Part shown: in pieces, positions 1 through 5,690 of the stretch
Layout: the number at the start of each line of letters is the position of its first letter
How positions within the stretch are numbered: position 1 is the first letter of the stretch
Source: Pseudomonadales bacterium
GTDB lineage: Bacteria; Pseudomonadota; Gammaproteobacteria; Steroidobacterales; Steroidobacteraceae
Length of the DNA stretch: 6,021 nt
Reading direction: 5' to 3'
Assembly: GCA_020442965.1 (NCBI GenBank)
Contig: JAGRJB010000489.1
Coordinates: 1 to 6,021 of the forward strand
Program-made: the position numbers and the translations under genes
Notes under the pieces: model-generated
What the model was told of the DNA's origin: nothing
The model's input: the letters and a program-made list of their open reading frames with translations, nothing else
Databases searched by the model: none

Positions 1-984
1 GTCGCCGGCGTGCAGCGCCCCGACCTGCGCCTCGAGACGGCCAACCTGCAGCGCCTCGGCATCCCGACGACGCTCGATACCGCGCTGCTGACGCCGCGCT
101 TCGCGCTGAATTTCGCACCGAATGACGACATCCTGCTGTTCGCCTCAGCGACCCGCGGCTTCCGCTCGGGCGGCTGGAACGTGCGCGGCACGACCGCGCA
201 GCTGTTCACTCCCTTCAAGCCCGAGAAGGCCTGGACGTATGAGCTGGGCGCGAAGACCGAGTGGCTGGATCGCCGACTGCGCGCGAACCTCACACTGTTT
301 CACCTGATCGACAAGCAGTTCCAGTCGCCGTCGGCGTTCGTCGACGCGGTGGGCATCGTGCAGTTCATCACCCGCAACGACGCGGACTTCGAGAACAGCG
401 GCATCGAGCTCGAGCTGCAGGCGGTCCCGATGGATGGTCTGAACCTCTACCTGAGCGCCGGCTTCCAGGATCCGAAGTACAAGAACGTCGCGCCGAATAC
501 ACTGGCCCAGCAGGCGGATTGCCTGGCCCTGCGTGCCAGCGGCGGCGTGTTCGCCACGCGCTGCGCGGCCGGCATTATCACGGCCCAGGGCGAGATTGCC
601 GATCCGGTGCGCACTCCCGAGATGACGCTGGCGGCGGGTGGCTCGTACGACATCCGCATCGGCGAGAACTGGAAGCTGACGCCGGCCGTCAACGTCGTGC
701 ACCAGACCGATGCCGAGACGTCGGCCTCGAATCTCAGCTTCTACATCAACAACGGCGTTTACAACATCGACGGCGTGGGCGACTACGTGGCCGGTTCGCG
801 GCAGGAGGCCTATACCCTGGTCAACGCCAGCGTGACGCTCTCGGGCGGTGCTAACGACAACTGGAAGCTGATCGCCGACTGCAACAACTGCGGCGACGAG
901 GTGTACACCCAGTCGGCGATCTCTGGCTACTCGTTCCTGAACCCGCCGCGCACCTGGTCGGTGCGTCTCGGCTACTCGTTCTGA
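1..984 (+). CDS. TonB-dependent outer-membrane receptor, C-terminal part (5' end outside window)
   Basis: The reading frame is open from base 1 (first codons V-A-G-V-Q-R-P), so the start, signal peptide, TonB box and plug domain lie upstream of the window; about 327 residues of beta-barrel remain. Typical barrel motifs are visible: RGFRSGGWN near residues 52-60, PEKAWTYELGAK near 74-85, alternating aromatic strands, RTPEMTLAAGGSYD, and a terminal NPPRTWSVRLGYSF ending in Phe, the usual outer-membrane assembly signal. A CNNC motif near residues 294-297, just before the last strands, matches the C-x-N-C seen in many proteobacterial iron-complex-type receptors. The family imports siderophores, haem, cobalamin or glycans across the outer membrane using TonB-ExbBD energy; the substrate cannot be inferred from this half. 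Third codon positions are strongly G/C, as expected for a resident gene. It converges with the kinase gene downstream. Confidence 0.95.
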   Translation, partial: VAGVQRPDLRLETANLQRLGIPTTLDTALLTPRFALNFAPNDDILLFASATRGFRSGGWNVRGTTAQLFTPFKPEKAWTYELGAKTEWLDRRLRANLTLFHLIDKQFQSPSAFVDAVGIVQFITRNDADFENSGIELELQAVPMDGLNLYLSAGFQDPKYKNVAPNTLAQQADCLALRASGGVFATRCAAGIITAQGEIADPVRTPEMTLAAGGSYDIRIGENWKLTPAVNVVHQTDAETSASNLSFYINNGVYNIDGVGDYVAGSRQEAYTLVNASVTLSGGANDNWKLIADCNNCGDEVYTQSAISGYSFLNPPRTWSVRLGYSF

Positions 985-1076
985 TCGCCGCACGCTGCAG
1001 GTGCAGTGCGAGATCGACGACGCACCGCCGGTGCTGCGGCACGTGACGCACCGCCCGCCGTATCGCATGCGAGTCG
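985..1076. terminator. Possible bidirectional terminator region between convergent genes
   Basis: The 92-base gap between the receptor stop and the kinase stop contains two hairpins. The first (989-1010) has stem CGCAC/GTGCG continued by TGC/GCA, with a two-base bulge at 994-995 and loop AGGT. The second (1022-1034) is a perfect GCACC/GGTGC stem with a three-base loop. Neither is followed by a clear T-run on either strand, so these are not canonical intrinsic terminators. Transcription must end here from both sides, which is why I flag the region. Confidence 0.3.
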
Positions 1077-2981
1077 CTACGAGCTGCAGGAACTTGAGCG
1101 CCGCTGAGCCGCCGCCGCATCGGCTTCGTCACGGCCGACGACAGCGAGCGGCAACGCGACGGTAAACTCACAGCCCCGCCCCAGACCCGCGCTGGTGACT
1201 CTTACTACGCCGCCATGCATCTCGACGAGGCGCCGCACCAGCGACAGGCCCAGCCCCAGACCGCTGCGCGGCCGGCCGTCGGTGGACACTTGGGCAAACA
1301 GGTCGAATGCTCGGTTGATCTGCTCAACGCTCATACCGATGCCAGTATCTTGTACCGTGATGATCGCGCTGTTCGATTCGCGCGCGGAGCGGATCGTGAT
1401 CTGTCCGCCGGGTCCGGAGTACTTCGCGGCGTTGTCGAGCAGGTTGCTCAGCACCTGGACCAGGCGCGCCGGATCGACTTCCAACCACAGAGGTGCCATC
1501 TCTGGCGCCACCGTCACGGTTTGCTCGCCCTTTGACAAGGCGGCCCCAGCCGCCTCGATCGCGCGTTCGATCAATTCCTGCACGCGCACGCGTTCGCGTT
1601 TCAGGGAAAGCTTGCCCGCGGCGCTTTGACTCAGATCCATCAGATCATCGACTAAGCGAACGAGTTGCGTCGCCTGGCGATTCATCATGGCGTGCAAAGC
1701 ACGAGTCTGTTCATCGAGTCCAGCTTGCGCGAGCAACATAGTTAGGCTGGTGCGAAGGACAGCCAGCGGATTACGTAGTTCATGTGCCAGGGTCGCGAGA
1801 AAGACATCCTTGTCACGATTGGAGGTGCGCAGCGCCTGTTCAAGGCGCACCCGTTCGGTGACGTCGATCGTGGCGCCAATTACTGACTCGATGCTGCGCG
1901 AATCATGCTGCTCGCCGACCAGGCGTGTCAGAAAATGGCCGGTGCCGTGAGGCGTGTCGAAAGTGAATTCGAATTGCTGGGGCTCGCCGGTCTGAAAGAC
2001 CGCTCGCAGCGCACTTTCCCACAGGTTTCGGAAGGACTCGCTCACATCGAGTTCGGCCAGGGTCTTGCCGACGATCTCGGCCGGTGGGCAACCCGTTACG
2101 GCTTCAATCGCACGGTTGACGAAAATGTGGCGCAAGCCTGCATCGAAGCGGTTGAGGATCGCCGGAGCGTGATCCGCTACGCTCTGCAGTTCACGCTGCT
2201 GGAGGCGGACCCGATTTTGCAGCGCGTCCCGTTCCTTGCGGGATGAAATGTCTTCGATGATGGAAATGTACTGCGTTGGTCGCTGCTGCTCGTCGCGCAG
2301 CAGCCCCGCCGTGAGATTGACCCACACGACATCGCCCGCCGCACGGACATAGCGCTTCTCCATCTCGTAGTAGTCAATCTCACCGGCTTTCAATTGCTGC
2401 GCCAGCCGCCAATCCCGACCGACATCGTCTGGATGCGTGATATCGAGGAAGGTCATTTGCTCCAAGGCGCGACGCGAGTATCCGGTGATCTGGCACACGG
2501 CCTCGTTGAAGCGCAGCCAGCGACCCTCCAGCGACAGGTGTGCGATTCCAACAGGGGCCTGCTCAAAGGTTGCGCGATACAGCCGCTCGCTCAATTGCAG
2601 CCGCTCCTCGGCGAGCTTGCGGTCGTCGATATCCTCGATAACCGCGACGGTCCTCACGGGTCGCCCCTGTGAGTCGCGCACCAGTACGGCGCGGACGCGC
2701 ACCCAGACGATGCGTCCGTCGGAGCGTACGTAACGCTTTACCGACTCGAAATCGTCTCGTTCACCGCGCAACAAGGCGGCTATCGCAGCGACCTCGACAC
2801 CCCGGTCCGCCTCGAACGTGATGTCCGCGGGTGTTTTGCGCAAAAGCTCCAGCGCCGAATAGCCGGTAAGCTTCTCAAATGCCGGGTTCACATGAATGAA
2901 GTGCCCCGTCGCCGCAGAGAGTTGCGCGACGGCAATCGCGAGGTTATCGACGCGCAAAACCGAGAGATTCTCCCTTGTCAC
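1077..2981 (-). CDS. Soluble sensor histidine kinase, PAS-PAS-PAS-HisKA-HATPase
   Basis: Autophosphorylating sensor kinase of a two-component system. Numbered from the GTG at 2981 (634 aa), there are three PAS/PAC domains at about 7-119, 132-249 and 267-379 (NPAFEKLTGY in the first, IEDISSRKE ending the second, IDVTER ending the third). HisKA follows at about 388-454 with H-box LAHELRNPL (phospho-acceptor His400). The HATPase domain has N-box LLDNAAKY (Asn517), G1 DTGIGM, F-box FDLFAQV and G2 GLGLGLSLV. There is no transmembrane segment and no signal peptide, so it should sense a cytosolic cue (redox, light, ligand) through PAS. No receiver domain follows: the frame stops after a short Ala/Ser/Arg tail, and no response regulator lies in the window. 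GTG 2981 is preferred because AAGGGGAG sits just upstream. The frame stays open to an ATG at 3050, an ATG at 3164 and a GTG at 3179, but the extra 66 residues look unlike PAS and lack good ribosome-binding sites. Confidence 0.92.
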   Translation of the reverse strand: MTRENLSVLRVDNLAIAVAQLSAATGHFIHVNPAFEKLTGYSALELLRKTPADITFEADRGVEVAAIAALLRGERDDFESVKRYVRSDGRIVWVRVRAVLVRDSQGRPVRTVAVIEDIDDRKLAEERLQLSERLYRATFEQAPVGIAHLSLEGRWLRFNEAVCQITGYSRRALEQMTFLDITHPDDVGRDWRLAQQLKAGEIDYYEMEKRYVRAAGDVVWVNLTAGLLRDEQQRPTQYISIIEDISSRKERDALQNRVRLQQRELQSVADHAPAILNRFDAGLRHIFVNRAIEAVTGCPPAEIVGKTLAELDVSESFRNLWESALRAVFQTGEPQQFEFTFDTPHGTGHFLTRLVGEQHDSRSIESVIGATIDVTERVRLEQALRTSNRDKDVFLATLAHELRNPLAVLRTSLTMLLAQAGLDEQTRALHAMMNRQATQLVRLVDDLMDLSQSAAGKLSLKRERVRVQELIERAIEAAGAALSKGEQTVTVAPEMAPLWLEVDPARLVQVLSNLLDNAAKYSGPGGQITIRSARESNSAIITVQDTGIGMSVEQINRAFDLFAQVSTDGRPRSGLGLGLSLVRRLVEMHGGVVRVTSAGLGRGCEFTVALPLAVVGRDEADAAAAQRRSSSCSS

Positions 2982-2984
2982 GGT

Positions 2985-2992
2985 CTCCCCTT
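2985..2992 (-). promoter_or_regulatory. Ribosome-binding site deciding the kinase start
   Basis: Read on the minus strand this is AAGGGGAG, three bases (from GGAG) or seven bases (from AAGG) ahead of GTG 2981. The alternative in-frame starts at 3050, 3164 and 3179 have no comparable purine-rich site. This supports a 634-residue protein that begins directly at the first PAS domain. Confidence 0.55.
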
Positions 2993-3213
2993 GATCCTCG
3001 CAGCAGGCTGTCGCTGAGTGTATCGCGCCCGCCAACGCCACTCCTAACATCTTTAGGCCGGGGCAATCGGCGGCGAATCGTGCGGGACTGCGCGGCTGAG
3101 CTATTCGGACTGCCTCCCGCCCTGCTTCACGACGTGTCCTAGTTGGGGTCAGGGGTGCTTGCATTCCGGTGGCAATCACGCCGAGCTAAGGCGCAACATT
3201 TGCGACGAAGCCG

Positions 3214-3483
3214 TCAAAATCGCTGGCGCAGATCCTGACGTCGACCGTCCCTACTTGTGGGGTGCGCCCGATGGATCAACGCCTGCTGACACGCTCGGAC
3301 CCGATTGAGCAGCTGGGCCGGCTCCGGGCCGACGTCGCGACCTATCGTGTCGTGACTAACGGCTCGTAGCTGATCGACCAGAGCAACGGACCACTCCTTA
3401 AGCATGCGACGCTTCTCATCGTTGGACTTTGATTTGTCGCGCAGCAAATCTTCCGGGCGATGAGCAACATTGAGATGCTGCAT
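3214..3483 (-). CDS. Small uncharacterised cytosolic protein (89 aa)
   Basis: The ATG at 3483 is preceded by AGGAG with a six-base spacer, a near-ideal ribosome-binding site, and this is the main reason to call the gene real. The N-terminal half reads HRPEDLLRDKSKSNDEKRRMLKEW. It resembles a pattern in small hypothetical proteins of Proteobacteria (P-x-D-L/V-L, then S-x-x-EKR-x-x-L-x-x-W followed by an acidic or aliphatic helix); I recall this as a family pattern but cannot name a domain. The protein is charged, mostly helical, and has no signal peptide, membrane segment or cysteine-rich site. The C-terminal 25 residues are Arg/His-rich and probably disordered. It lies upstream of the sensor kinase in the same orientation, 232 bases from the preferred kinase start (34 from the furthest possible one), so co-transcription is plausible. 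Function unknown. Confidence 0.65.
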   Translation of the reverse strand: MQHLNVAHRPEDLLRDKSKSNDEKRRMLKEWSVALVDQLRAVSHDTIGRDVGPEPAQLLNRVRACQQALIHRAHPTSRDGRRQDLRQRF

Positions 3484-3489
3484 GCTGGT

Positions 3490-3494
3490 CTCCT
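3490..3494 (-). promoter_or_regulatory. Strong ribosome-binding site of the 89-aa gene
   Basis: AGGAG on the minus strand, six bases ahead of the ATG at 3483. It fixes the start of the small gene and is the best-placed Shine-Dalgarno in the window. Confidence 0.7.
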
Positions 3495-3560
3495 GGCGGT
3501 TGAAGAACGCCGAGCAGCAAATCTATACACATGACGTGTCGCCGGCGGCTTTGACCAGCG

Positions 3561-3590
3561 ACCGTATTCCAGCGAGTCGCGTTGCGTCAA
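3561..3590 (-). promoter_or_regulatory. Candidate sigma-70 promoter for the 89-aa gene (and possibly the kinase)
   Basis: On the minus strand, TTGACG (3590-3585, 5 of 6 matches to the -35 consensus) is followed after 18 bases by TACGGT (3566-3561, 3 of 6 matches to the -10). Transcription would start near 3554 and leave a leader of about 70 bases before the ATG at 3483. The -10 is weak, so this is only a candidate. Confidence 0.35.
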
Positions 3591-3836
3591 CGACGTTAGC
3601 CTCACTGCATCGCAGCGTCGAAGCGATCTGACAGATGATCACCTACATCACGAAGCGCGCCGCTCCGACTTCGCGTTTTGCGGGCGCGGCTTAGACTCGC
3701 GAGCTGAAGCCGACTCTTCGACAACTTACAGGACCCTGTGAAAATGACATCGATCAGCGATCTATCCGGAAGCCTTGACCTGACCTCGCGCTGCAGCGGT
3801 CTCGCGCCTGTTGGGAGTCCTTCCTACTATCGAAGT

Positions 3837-3856
3837 TTTGCGTTGCATTGCGCAAA
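3837..3856. repeat. Hairpin with internal five-base repeats
   Basis: TTTGCG (3837-3842) pairs with CGCAAA (3851-3856) around an eight-base loop. The same stretch reads as three near-repeats, TTGCG, TTGCA, TTGCG. It lies inside the gene-free region and could be part of a small structured RNA or simply chance. Confidence 0.3.
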
Positions 3857-3965
3857 TTTGTCCGTTTGGTCGCTGCGTCTCGCCTGGGACGAACGAACGC
3901 TGAGTGCAAACTCGCTGCTCGCCACGACCGCGCCAGACACACTCGGTGTTCCGACCCCCTAACAC

Positions 3966-3985
3966 CCACCCCACGGCGTGAGTGG
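3966..3985 (-). terminator. Weak hairpin downstream of the small membrane-protein gene
   Basis: CCAC/GTGG (3966-3969 with 3982-3985) plus inner CAC/GTG (3972-3974 with 3978-3980) form a two-part stem, beginning nine bases after the stop of the gene ending at 3994. No U-run follows on the minus strand, so its action as an intrinsic terminator is uncertain. Confidence 0.25.
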
Positions 3986-3993
3986 CGTAACCG

Positions 3994-4239
3994 TCAGGCG
4001 CTATCGGTCGTAGACCCGACTTTCCTTGCGCCGCGGATGTTCATTGCGGCAAGCCCGATCTGAAGAACAATCAGCGCGTACGCACCCGTGCTTGCTCCCC
4101 AGATGATCCACAGCGTGTTGCTCAGCAAGAAGAGCCAGAAGCCCACATTGCGCTGGCTACTTTGTTTCGCGGCTACTAACCACGCGGCTAACAGTGTAAC
4201 CACCCTGGTGGGCCATTGGATGAGGTTCACTTGGTCCAT
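3994..4239 (-). CDS. Small three-helix inner-membrane protein (81 aa)
   Basis: From the ATG at 4239 the protein is MDQVNLIQWPTRVV followed by three hydrophobic segments at about residues 13-24, 32-47 and 52-68. It ends in a positively charged, hydrophilic tail (NIRGARKV and beyond). Asn41, Trp44, Trp47 and Gly48 in the second helix (SNTLWIIWG) and the third helix AYALIVLQIGLAAMNIRG resemble small PnuC-like or SemiSWEET/PQ-loop half-transporters, which work as dimers; the PQ motif itself is absent, so this is an analogy, not a family assignment. The frame also opens from a TTG at 4278, but that start lacks a ribosome-binding site. The ATG has only a weak one (TTGGGT). It is transcribed divergently from the VOC gene. 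The regular helix and loop pattern makes it a credible real gene despite its size. Confidence 0.72.
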   Translation of the reverse strand: MDQVNLIQWPTRVVTLLAAWLVAAKQSSQRNVGFWLFLLSNTLWIIWGASTGAYALIVLQIGLAAMNIRGARKVGSTTDSA

Positions 4240-4353
4240 ATGATTTGACCCAAGAGCGGCTGCATCGGTACGAGGCAACCGACCGCGTGGGACGCTTCTG
4301 ATGGGAATGCGACGTCGTTATCACCTGCGACGCGGTGGCGCCCCTGCTCGGGC

Positions 4354-4369
4354 TCGACGCCGGCGTCGA
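4354..4369. promoter_or_regulatory. Perfect 16-base palindrome, candidate operator
   Basis: TCGACGCCGGCGTCGA is identical to its reverse complement. It sits between two divergently transcribed genes, where a dimeric regulator commonly binds. In GC-rich DNA such a palindrome can arise by chance, and no cognate regulator is intact in the window (only a LysR remnant at 5431-5661). Confidence 0.3.
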
Positions 4370-4429
4370 CGGCGCACTGGCCAACGCCTCGCACCGTCGT
4401 GTAGTCTGGTTGCGCTGCGGGATGCTTGC

Positions 4430-4549
4430 ATGCGTCACCGACCATTTGCTCGCGCAATCCTGTTCTTTATGTCGCTGACACTAGCGAGCGTGCAAACGGC
4501 CACTGCTGATCCGGGCAACCCTGCCGACAATCACGAGGAGCAAGACGCC
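4430..4549 (+). other. In-frame signal-peptide-like extension of the VOC gene
   Basis: From an ATG at 4430 the frame runs without a stop into the VOC protein and encodes 40 extra residues. They begin MRHRPFAR (basic n-region), continue AILFFMSLTLASV (hydrophobic core), then QTATA before DPGNP, an A-x-A signal-peptidase I site (cleavage after about residue 26), followed by a hydrophilic linker. If used, the VOC protein would be exported to the periplasm as a 166-residue precursor. The ribosome-binding site at this ATG is weak (GGGA). The alternative start at 4550 has GAGGAG and matches where relatives begin. Confidence 0.4.
4535..4540 (+). promoter_or_regulatory. Ribosome-binding site for the cytosolic VOC start
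   Basis: GAGGAG lies nine bases before the ATG at 4550. It favours that start over the ATG at 4430, although the same bases would encode two Glu residues of the linker in the longer product. Confidence 0.5.
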
Positions 4550-4930
4550 ATGATCAGAGTGACCGGCATCGGTGGCATCTTCCTGAAAGCAAAGGATCCT
4601 GCGGTGTTGCGGGCCTGGTACAAAAAGCACCTTGGCATTGATGTTCAGGCATGGGGCGGCACAGCCTTTCGTTGGGCGGATACGTCAGGTAAGCCAATTG
4701 GCGGCACAACTGCCTGGCTAATTGCAGATGGCAAGGACTTTGCGCCGAGCACGGCATCGTTCATGGTCAATTACCGCGTGGCCGACCTCGAGAAACTCCT
4801 GGCAGTGCTTCGCGCTGAAGGATGTGACGTTCTGGAGAAAACCGAGGAATCGGAGTACGGGAAGATTGGCTGGGTCATGGACCCGGAGGCCAATAAGGTA
4901 GAACTGTGGCAACCGCCGGAAGGGCAATAG
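4550..4930 (+). CDS. VOC (glyoxalase/bleomycin-resistance fold) family protein, 126 aa
   Basis: The sequence begins MIRVTGIGGIFLKAKDP and ends ANKVELWQPPEGQ, matching the common proteobacterial VOC proteins with the GIGGIF-KAKDP first strand, WY-KHLGI helix, WGG-FRW strand, MVNYRVADL second-module strand and ELWQPP last strand. Two beta-alpha-beta-beta-beta modules are visible (about residues 4-60 and 69-122), forming one compact domain of the usual single-domain length. Glu118 in the last strand is at the position of a classic VOC metal ligand, but the first strand lacks the usual His or Gln (Gly8-Gly9-Ile10 instead), so the metal site looks incomplete and glyoxalase I activity should not be assumed. 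The substrate is unknown. Transcription is divergent from the small membrane-protein gene. An in-frame upstream start at 4430 would add a signal peptide. Confidence 0.85.
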   Translation: MIRVTGIGGIFLKAKDPAVLRAWYKKHLGIDVQAWGGTAFRWADTSGKPIGGTTAWLIADGKDFAPSTASFMVNYRVADLEKLLAVLRAEGCDVLEKTEESEYGKIGWVMDPEANKVELWQPPEGQ

Positions 4931-4960
4931 CAGCGCAGCGGCCCGCCCTAGCGAACCCGA

Positions 4961-4991
4961 TTGCCAGTGTTGCGGCGCGACATGCTACGCT
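4961..4991 (+). promoter_or_regulatory. Candidate promoter of the lipoprotein gene
   Basis: TTGCCA (4961-4966, 5 of 6 matches to the -35) is followed after 19 bases by TACGCT (4986-4991), which is preceded by TG-C, giving an extended -10. Transcription would start near 4998, about 90 bases before the ATG at 5087. The long spacer lowers confidence. A hairpin GCCAA/TTGGC (5010-5025) would lie in the leader. Confidence 0.4.
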
Positions 4992-5074
4992 TGGATTCGC
5001 CGCACCGCGGCCAAGCTTCGTTGGCGGGTGAGACAGCCGCGAGATCGATCACACAACTAACAGAAACCTCAAGT

Positions 5075-5079
5075 GAGGG
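5075..5079 (+). promoter_or_regulatory. Ribosome-binding site of the lipoprotein gene
   Basis: GAGGG lies seven bases before the ATG at 5087. It selects this start over a TTG at 4961 that would add 42 unlikely residues ahead of the signal peptide. Confidence 0.55.
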
Positions 5080-5086
5080 CATCGTC

Positions 5087-5410
5087 ATGAACATGAACTT
5101 ACGCACGTTGTTCAGTCTTGGTGTTGCGAGCATTGCGCTCGCTGCGTGCGGCGATAGCCGCTCGCTGTCTGGCACGTACGTCGGCGACGTCATGGGCACG
5201 CAGATGGCTATCCATTTTATCGATGATTCCAAAGCCACCTTTGGCCCCAGCGCAGCCGGCGAGAACGCGACGGTTGATTGCACCTACCAGGAGGGCGATA
5301 AGCTCATCACACTGAATTGTCTCGGCAGCTCGGGTATCACGCTGACGCGCGCCGACGGCGGCCTGGAAGCCAACATGGGCGGATTGGTGGTGCACTACAA
5401 GAAGCAATAA
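5087..5410 (+). CDS. Small secreted lipoprotein, beta-rich (107 aa)
   Basis: The product starts MNMNLRTLFSLGVASIALAAC, a type II signal peptide with lipobox LAAC and lipidated Cys21. The +2 residue is Gly, not Asp, so by the E. coli Lol rule it should reach the outer membrane. The mature part of about 87 residues begins with SLSGTYVGD and alternates short beta strands: AIHFIDDSKATFGP, ATVDCTYQEGDKLITLNC, ITLTRADGG and a closing VVHYKKQ. This resembles small proteobacterial lipoproteins of the 'SGTY...F...G...TY...GDK' type with a META- or lipocalin-like half barrel; I do not recognise a named family. Cys65 and Cys78 in neighbouring strands could form a periplasmic disulfide. An ATG six bases further on (5093) is an alternative start. 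It is 156 bases downstream of the VOC gene with its own candidate promoter, so probably a separate unit. Confidence 0.82.
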   Translation: MNMNLRTLFSLGVASIALAACGDSRSLSGTYVGDVMGTQMAIHFIDDSKATFGPSAAGENATVDCTYQEGDKLITLNCLGSSGITLTRADGGLEANMGGLVVHYKKQ

Positions 5411-5430
5411 TCGACGTTGGTACCCGCGCT

Positions 5431-5661
5431 TCAGACCCGCGTCGCAACACCAGTATTGCGGGCCAGCCAGCCGCGCGTCACCTCGCTTTCGCTGGCTAGC
5501 CATTGCCGGAATCGCCGCACCTGCGGGCGCATGAGCGCTGCGTGACGAAACCGCGCCTCGAACGCGTGTCCAGTGACCGTTCCGGAAGCGAGCCTGAATG
5601 GCAGGGCCAGATCGCCGGCGTCAAGCAGCTGTATCAACAGAACGCCCTGTTTCCCAGGCTC
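5431..5661 (-). pseudogene. LysR-type regulator, C-terminal remnant
   Basis: The minus frame reads GVLLIQLLDAGDLALPF, then AFEARFRHAALMRPQVRRFRQWLASE. This matches the end of LysR-family effector domains (x-L-L-x-x-G-x-L-x-x-PF, then a strand, then P-x-V-x-x-FR-x-WL-x-x-E). The frame is closed upstream by a TGA at 5664-5662, and the missing 220 or so residues (DNA-binding helix-turn-helix and most of the effector domain) are not found in any minus frame further up, where an SDR fragment lies on the other strand instead. There is no plausible start codon or ribosome-binding site (first candidate is a TTG at 5637 inside the domain). Third-position G/C bias is weaker than in intact genes here, as expected after relaxed selection. 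An unrelated short protein is possible, but the WL-x-x-E tail argues for LysR. Confidence 0.5.
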
Positions 5662-5690
5662 TCATTACCACCGGCCGGTTCAAACAGTAG

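Larger units (their letters stand above)
3484..3993. other. About 500 bases without a convincing gene
   Basis: This stretch separates two minus-strand genes. Open frames exist (for example 3738-3962 on the plus strand, and several on the minus strand over the same bases), but none has both a good ribosome-binding site and a protein-like sequence, and the frames overlap in several phases. It holds the candidate promoter at 3561-3590, a ten-base palindrome CGCTGCAGCG at 3789-3798, a hairpin at 3837-3856, and a weak hairpin at 3966-3985 just past the stop of the membrane-protein gene. Base composition is visibly less GC-rich than in the receptor gene. It could be decayed coding DNA or the site of an unrecognised small RNA. 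Confidence 0.5.
4240..4549. other. Divergent spacer between the membrane-protein and VOC genes
   Basis: These 310 bases must carry promoters for both flanking genes. They contain a perfect 16-base palindrome (4354-4369) and, in the 3' part (4430-4549), an in-frame extension of the VOC gene that encodes a signal-peptide-like sequence. The upstream part of that frame (4301-4429) translates into an Arg-rich stretch that looks non-coding. No strong -35/-10 pair could be picked with confidence on either strand. Confidence 0.5.

Noticed and set aside
145..1068. Long minus-strand open frame over the receptor gene (307 codons)
   Set aside because: It is the complement of a strongly GC3-biased real gene. 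Its translation is rich in Arg, Val, His and Ala without domain pattern, and it overlaps the receptor almost completely.
1195..1629. Plus-strand open frames over the kinase gene
   Set aside because: They lie opposite the conserved HATPase and HisKA domains; their translations are compositionally odd and have no ribosome-binding site.
3020..3055. Possible promoter TTAGGA-17-GATACA for the kinase on the minus strand
   Set aside because: Each hexamer matches the consensus at only three of six positions, so chance is the better explanation.
3738..3962. Plus-strand frame of 74 codons (GTG 3738 or ATG 3744)
   Set aside because: It has a weak CAGGA ten bases from the ATG, but the translation is Ser/Leu-rich with no recognisable pattern, competing frames cover the same bases, and codon use shows no bias.
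3955..4200. Possible integron attC sites, because small genes and TAAC motifs occur here
   Set aside because: No paired RYYYAAC / GTTRRRY core sites flanking a cassette were found, and no integrase is present.
4301..4429. Extending the VOC protein to the first ATG of the open frame at 4301
   Set aside because: The added residues are an Arg run of the kind produced by non-coding GC-rich DNA, and they would bury the signal peptide in the middle of the protein.
4227..4457. Minus-strand frames in the divergent spacer (76 and 93 codons)
   Set aside because: They overlap the signal-peptide-like extension and the small membrane-protein gene, lack ribosome-binding sites and show no domain pattern.
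5422..5462. Direct repeat ACCCGCG (5422 and 5435) and a CCCGC/GCGGG stem after the lipoprotein stop as a terminator
   Set aside because: No T-run follows the stem, the loop is long, and the bases belong to the LysR remnant on the other strand.
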